DNA from: Hyphomicrobiales bacterium
Lineage (GTDB): Bacteria > Pseudomonadota > Alphaproteobacteria > Rhizobiales > Rhizobiaceae
Assembly (NCBI GenBank): GCA_900465685.1
Contig: UEGR01000020.1
Location: 84,100-148,099, forward strand
DNA length: 64,000 nucleotides
Reading direction: 5' to 3'
The translations under genes were made by a program, and so were the position numbers. Below, in pieces: positions 60,739 through 64,000 of this stretch. The stretch's first letter is position 1. Each line of letters starts with the position of its first letter. The notes under the pieces are model-generated. The model was not told the origin of the DNA and ran no database searches. It saw only the letters and a list, made by a program, of their open reading frames with translations.

Positions 60739-62607
60739 ATGAGTTTGAGATATCCTTGGCAAAGGCTGGCGCTTTTGCCACGAATTACCAAGCAAATTAT
60801 TTTGATGCTGAGCGATTGCGTTCTGCTTCTGCTGAGCGCTTATCTGGCGTTCGTTATCCGTTTGGGCTTTGTTTTCGCACCGAATAATGCTCAGCTTTTT
60901 CTGATCATCATTGCGCCCATTCTGGCAGTTCCGGTTTTCATCCGGTTCGGACTTTATCGTGCGATCATCCGCTATCTGGCAGAGCGTGCGATCTGGCCAA
61001 TTTTTCAGGCGACTGCTGTTGCGGCTCTTTTTTGGGTTGCCCTGGTGTTCTTGATGGGACTCTACGGCGGTGTCGGTTTGCCGCGCTCCGTACCGCTGCT
61101 CTACTGGCTGTTGAGCACCGTGCTGATCACGGCCAGTCGATTCGGCGCGAAGTGGTTGTTGCGCAATGCCGAAACCGGTCGGAATTTTACCAGTTCAGCG
61201 CTGATTGTCGGCGTTGGAGAACCGGCGCGCCAGCTTGCAACAGCTTTGCGCAGCCACAGCGACACGTTGGTGGTTGGCTTTGTTGATCCAGACGGGCAGC
61301 TCAAGGGGATGGATATCATCGGCCTGCGTGTTTACGCCCCTGAAGAAATCCCCGGCCTTATCGAAAATTACGGCGTTAAGCAGGTGCTGGTGTCTGAACC
61401 CTCGCTCGATCAGAAGCAGCGGCAGGATTTTGCGCGTCTGCTTGGGCGGCTTCCGGTCAATACGCGCATTCTGCCGCCGATTGCCGATCTGAGCGCAGGC
61501 AAATATCTGGTTTCAGCGCTGCGCAATATCGAGATTGACGATCTTCTCGGCCGTTCGCCGGTGCCGCCAGATGCAGAACTGCTGCGCGAAGTGGTCGAAG
61601 GCCGTCGCATCATGGTCACAGGCGCTGGCGGCTCTATCGGCAGCCAGCTTTGCCGGACCATTGTGCAGTGGAACCCCGAATGTCTGGTGCTTTTTGAATC
61701 AAGCGAGTTTGCGCTTTATCAAATTGAGCGCCAGTTGCGTCAGCTTGCTTCCTGCCAGATCGTGCCGGTGCTGGGTTCTGTTCGTGACCGCGCTTACGTC
61801 GAGCAAGCACTGCGCGATAACCGCATCGACACGGTTTATCACTGTGCAGCCTATAAACATGTGCCCTTGGTCGAAAAGAACCCACTGATCGGCATCTGCA
61901 ACAACGTATTTGGCACACTGGACGTGGCCGCAGCGGCGCTTGCTACCGATGTTGAGCGCATGGTGCTGATCTCCTCAGACAAGGCCGTTCGCCCGACCAA
62001 TGTCATGGGCGCAACCAAGCGCTGGGCCGAGTTGGTCGTCTATTATTACGGTCTGCTGGCCGCACAGGCTGGCAAGGAAAAGGCGTTCTATTCGGTCCGT
62101 TTCGGCAATGTGCTTGGATCGAACGGTTCGGTTGTGCCGCTTTTCCGTGAGCAGATCGCCAATGGCGGCCCGATTACGCTGACCCATGAGGACATGACGC
62201 GTTATTTCATGTCGATCAAGGAAGCTGCGGAACTGATCGTCCAGTCAGGCGCGATAGCCGAATCCGGTGACACGGTGCTGCTGGAAATGGGCGAACCGGT
62301 CAAAATTCGCGATCTGGCTGAAAACATGATCCTGCTCGCCGGTTTGACCGTGCGCAATGGGGAGAATCCTGCGGGCGATATCGCCATTGAGGTTACGGGC
62401 ATCCGCGAAGGCGAGAAGATGTATGAAGAGCTCTTCTACGATCCTTCGCAGGCGCAATCGACGCGACACCCGAAGATCATGCGTGCTCCAAAGGGAAACA
62501 AGGCCGCTGTGGATGTGCCTGAGAGCCTTCAGCGTCTTCAGTCGGCCATGGAAAGCGGTGATGTAGACGCTGTTCGCAAGATACTGTTCAGCGTCATAGC
62601 TTCCTGA
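60739..62607 (+). CDS. wbkD: O-antigen nucleotide-sugar dehydratase/epimerase (WbkD-like)
   Basis: 622-residue membrane-linked NDP-sugar modifying enzyme of the CapD/WbpM type. Four or five N-terminal helices (to about 130) precede a first Rossmann-like region. The catalytic SDR domain starts at GAGGSIGSQ (about 295-303), with SDKAVRPTNVMGATKR (about 412-427) as its catalytic segment in the WbpM-type TDK form. Brucella WbkD is needed for O-antigen N-formylperosamine-type chain formation; the exact reaction is likely UDP-GlcNAc 4,6-dehydration. Its last 14 bases overlap wbkF on the opposite strand. Confidence 0.9.
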   Translation: MSLRYPWQRLALLPRITKQIILMLSDCVLLLLSAYLAFVIRLGFVFAPNNAQLFLIIIAPILAVPVFIRFGLYRAIIRYLAERAIWPIFQATAVAALFWVALVFLMGLYGGVGLPRSVPLLYWLLSTVLITASRFGAKWLLRNAETGRNFTSSALIVGVGEPARQLATALRSHSDTLVVGFVDPDGQLKGMDIIGLRVYAPEEIPGLIENYGVKQVLVSEPSLDQKQRQDFARLLGRLPVNTRILPPIADLSAGKYLVSALRNIEIDDLLGRSPVPPDAELLREVVEGRRIMVTGAGGSIGSQLCRTIVQWNPECLVLFESSEFALYQIERQLRQLASCQIVPVLGSVRDRAYVEQALRDNRIDTVYHCAAYKHVPLVEKNPLIGICNNVFGTLDVAAAALATDVERMVLISSDKAVRPTNVMGATKRWAELVVYYYGLLAAQAGKEKAFYSVRFGNVLGSNGSVVPLFREQIANGGPITLTHEDMTRYFMSIKEAAELIVQSGAIAESGDTVLLEMGEPVKIRDLAENMILLAGLTVRNGENPAGDIAIEVTGIREGEKMYEELFYDPSQAQSTRHPKIMRAPKGNKAAVDVPESLQRLQSAMESGDVDAVRKILFSVIAS

Positions 62608-63634
62608 AACGTCCACGAAAGTCCAGAAGCAGCACCAGCGTGGCCACCACCGCGACCAGCAGGAAAGCCACGCGCGTAATCAGATGGTCAAGCGCCAGCA
62701 GCGCGACGGCGCAGGCGATGAGAATAAGATTTAGCAGCGCCACATGGCCAACAACCTTCAAGACGCTCCAGCCTGCGCGTTTGGCGACCTGATAAGCATG
62801 TTTCGAATGGGCTTTCAGGATGTTCTCACCCTGGCTTAGGCGCATGATGATGGTCGAGCCCGCATCAAGGATATAATAAAGCGGCAAAATCAACGCCACG
62901 ACGATGTGAGTCTCGCGCGCCAGAAGAAGCAGGGCAGTGCCAGTGATGAGTCCGAGCGGCAAGCTTCCTGAATCGCCGAGGAAAACGCGGGCAGGGGGAC
63001 GGTTGAAGCATGCAAAGCCAAGCAAGCCACCCGCGGTTGCTGCGCTCAGTCCACCGCTTTCCATGCCCGCAAGGCCAAGCGCTGCCAGCAGAGCGATACC
63101 CGCCAGCGGCAAACCCAATCCCGCGACGGTCATCAGATCCAGGCCGTCCATGAAGTTCGTGACATTGATGGCGATAAGAAGCGCAAATACGATCAACGCA
63201 GCTTCCACCCAATGTGGCAGCACATCCTCTAAAAGCCGGAAGTCAGGCCCCAGGCCATAAAGGACAAGGCAGGCAGCCAGAAGCTGCGATCCGAGCCGAA
63301 TGATCTCGGAAAGCTCATAACGATCGTCCAGTCCGCCCACAATCCACAGCAAGGTCGATGCGCCGATGAGACAGAGCAGCAGCCTGTTGGCAATTTCGAG
63401 ATCGGCCCCGAAAATCAGCAAAGTCGCCAGCGTCGCCGGTATCAGAGCCAGTCCGCCAATCTGCCTTGCCGCAACGGTGTGATTGGAGCGCGAATTTATC
63501 CGCGCGGCCAGAAAGGTCACCGGCAGAAGGCGTGAAAGGATCACAAGCCCCAGAACGCATAGAGCCGCACCAAATACAAAAGAGATTGCTAAAAAAAGCA
63601 TAGGGATACCGACGGCAAATGAAGCTGATAACAT
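62594..63634 (-). CDS. wbkF: Undecaprenyl-phosphate sugar transferase (WbkF-like)
   Basis: 346-residue polytopic membrane protein of the MraY/WecA family that starts lipid-linked O-antigen synthesis by transferring a sugar phosphate to undecaprenyl phosphate. It has about ten helices. GGLDDRYEL carries the metal-binding DD, NVTNFMDGLDLMTV the NxxNxxDGxD motif and FLGDSGSLPLG the HxGDxGS-like loop. The 3' end overlaps wbkD, which is convergent. The start ATG 63634 lies about 190 bases before tRNA-Gln on the other strand. Confidence 0.92.
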   Translation of the reverse strand: MLSASFAVGIPMLFLAISFVFGAALCVLGLVILSRLLPVTFLAARINSRSNHTVAARQIGGLALIPATLATLLIFGADLEIANRLLLCLIGASTLLWIVGGLDDRYELSEIIRLGSQLLAACLVLYGLGPDFRLLEDVLPHWVEAALIVFALLIAINVTNFMDGLDLMTVAGLGLPLAGIALLAALGLAGMESGGLSAATAGGLLGFACFNRPPARVFLGDSGSLPLGLITGTALLLLARETHIVVALILPLYYILDAGSTIIMRLSQGENILKAHSKHAYQVAKRAGWSVLKVVGHVALLNLILIACAVALLALDHLITRVAFLLVAVVATLVLLLDFRGRFRKL

Positions 63635-63762
63635 GGATTATCAGCTTTGCTGGTCTGCGCAAATCCCTGCTTTCATTGATGGTGGAAGAAGTAAGCTGAT
63701 TGAGTGAGCATGACGCTCGAACTGGTAGTTTGCGCATTGCCGTTGATTTCGCGATTAGGCGA

Positions 63763-63791
63763 TTGCGCTTGCCAAATGAAGCGGCTATAAG
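63763..63791 (+). promoter_or_regulatory. Likely tRNA-Gln promoter
   Basis: A -35-like TTGCGC (63763-63768) and -10-like TATAAG (63786-63791) separated by 17 bases lie 33 bases before the tRNA. This spacing is ideal for sigma-70-type promoters, but it was not tested. Confidence 0.5.
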
Positions 63792-63823
63792 GCCGCGCAA
63801 CCGATTGCTTCGGTTTGATTTGT

Positions 63824-63898
63824 TGGGGCGTAGCCAAGCGGTAAGGCAGCGGTTTTTGGTACCGCCATTCCCTGGTTCGAATCCAGGCGCCCCAGCCA
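63824..63898 (+). tRNA. tRNA-Gln (anticodon TTG)
   Basis: Complete cloverleaf: acceptor stem TGGGGCG with CGCCCCA, anticodon stem GCGGT with ACCGC, and a seven-base loop TTTTGGT with anticodon TTG (63856-63858). The T-arm loop is TTCGAAT. CCA is encoded at the 3' end (63896-63898). It decodes glutamine CAA/CAG. It stands alone, with no integrase or duplicated end nearby, so there is no evidence for its use as an attachment site here. Confidence 0.95.
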
Positions 63899-64000
63899 AA
63901 ATATAGTATTGAGTTTCCTTTTCGGTCAGTTTTAATCCGCAGACGCATGCTTAATCAAGAGCGTCTATTCAGTTGACGTCCTAGTCAGGTGGAACTAAAG

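Noticed and set aside
63824..63898. tRNA-Gln as an integration site
   Set aside because: No integrase gene and no duplicated tRNA 3' end seen in the window.

Overview
The window reads as chromosomal DNA of an alphaproteobacterium of the Brucellaceae, i.e. Brucella or an Ochrobactrum-type relative. This rests on gene content and order: the fab cluster, the aa3 oxidase cluster, ccrM, smc, two c-di-GMP phosphodiesterase genes and the O-antigen pair wbkD/wbkF next to a tRNA-Gln. It also rests on IalB and CoxF-like proteins and on octameric repeats of the kind used for Brucella typing. Most of the window is conserved core genome, and no prophage, insertion sequence or CRISPR array was seen.

Layout. 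1-7127: fatty-acid and envelope block (fabD, fabG, acpP, fabF, mltG, yicC-type gene, gmk), all on the plus strand. 7338-11024: accessory redox and regulator block, with two divergent pairs (aldo/keto reductase with LysR, AraC with SDR). 11176-13135: a minus-strand group of barstar-like protein, tiny membrane protein and tldD, bracketed by two inverted copies of a ~100-bp repeat. 13350-21399: IalB followed by the cytochrome aa3 oxidase genes and their assembly factors (coxB, ctaD, ctaB, coxF-like, ctaG, coxC, DUF983, surf1). 21475-23998: ispH, thrB and rnhA. 24065-26275: peroxiredoxin, DsbD-like protein and YqgE. 26388-36171: c-di-GMP and threonine region (GGDEF/EAL protein, GNAT, M16 peptidase, thrC, lipoprotein, EAL phosphodiesterase). 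36252-42173: HAD phosphatases, ClC channel, ccrM and mutY. 42317-45829: a polysaccharide operon (GT25, O-antigen ligase/polymerase-like, UDP-sugar epimerase) fused by overlapping stop/start codons to dciA. 46076-54496: DsbA-like, smc, CDF transporter, VOC protein and ppdK. 54715-60468: envelope and metabolic genes (deacetylase-like, DUF1499, MBL hydrolase, allA, hiuH, DUF2793). 60739-63898: wbkD and wbkF, whose 3' ends overlap, then tRNA-Gln(UUG).

The genes combine into respiration (complete oxidase module), lipid and envelope synthesis, O-polysaccharide synthesis, cell-cycle methylation and chromosome organisation (CcrM, SMC, DciA), and c-di-GMP turnover. The most interesting signals are non-coding: octamer inverted repeats with G-quadruplex potential at gene ends, a ~100-bp inverted repeat pair around tldD, a dispersed palindromic element including a triple tandem, two CtrA-box-like sequences before ccrM, and a LysR start codon predicted to sit in the loop of a perfect hairpin. 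No entirely new multi-gene system could be demonstrated from the sequence alone.
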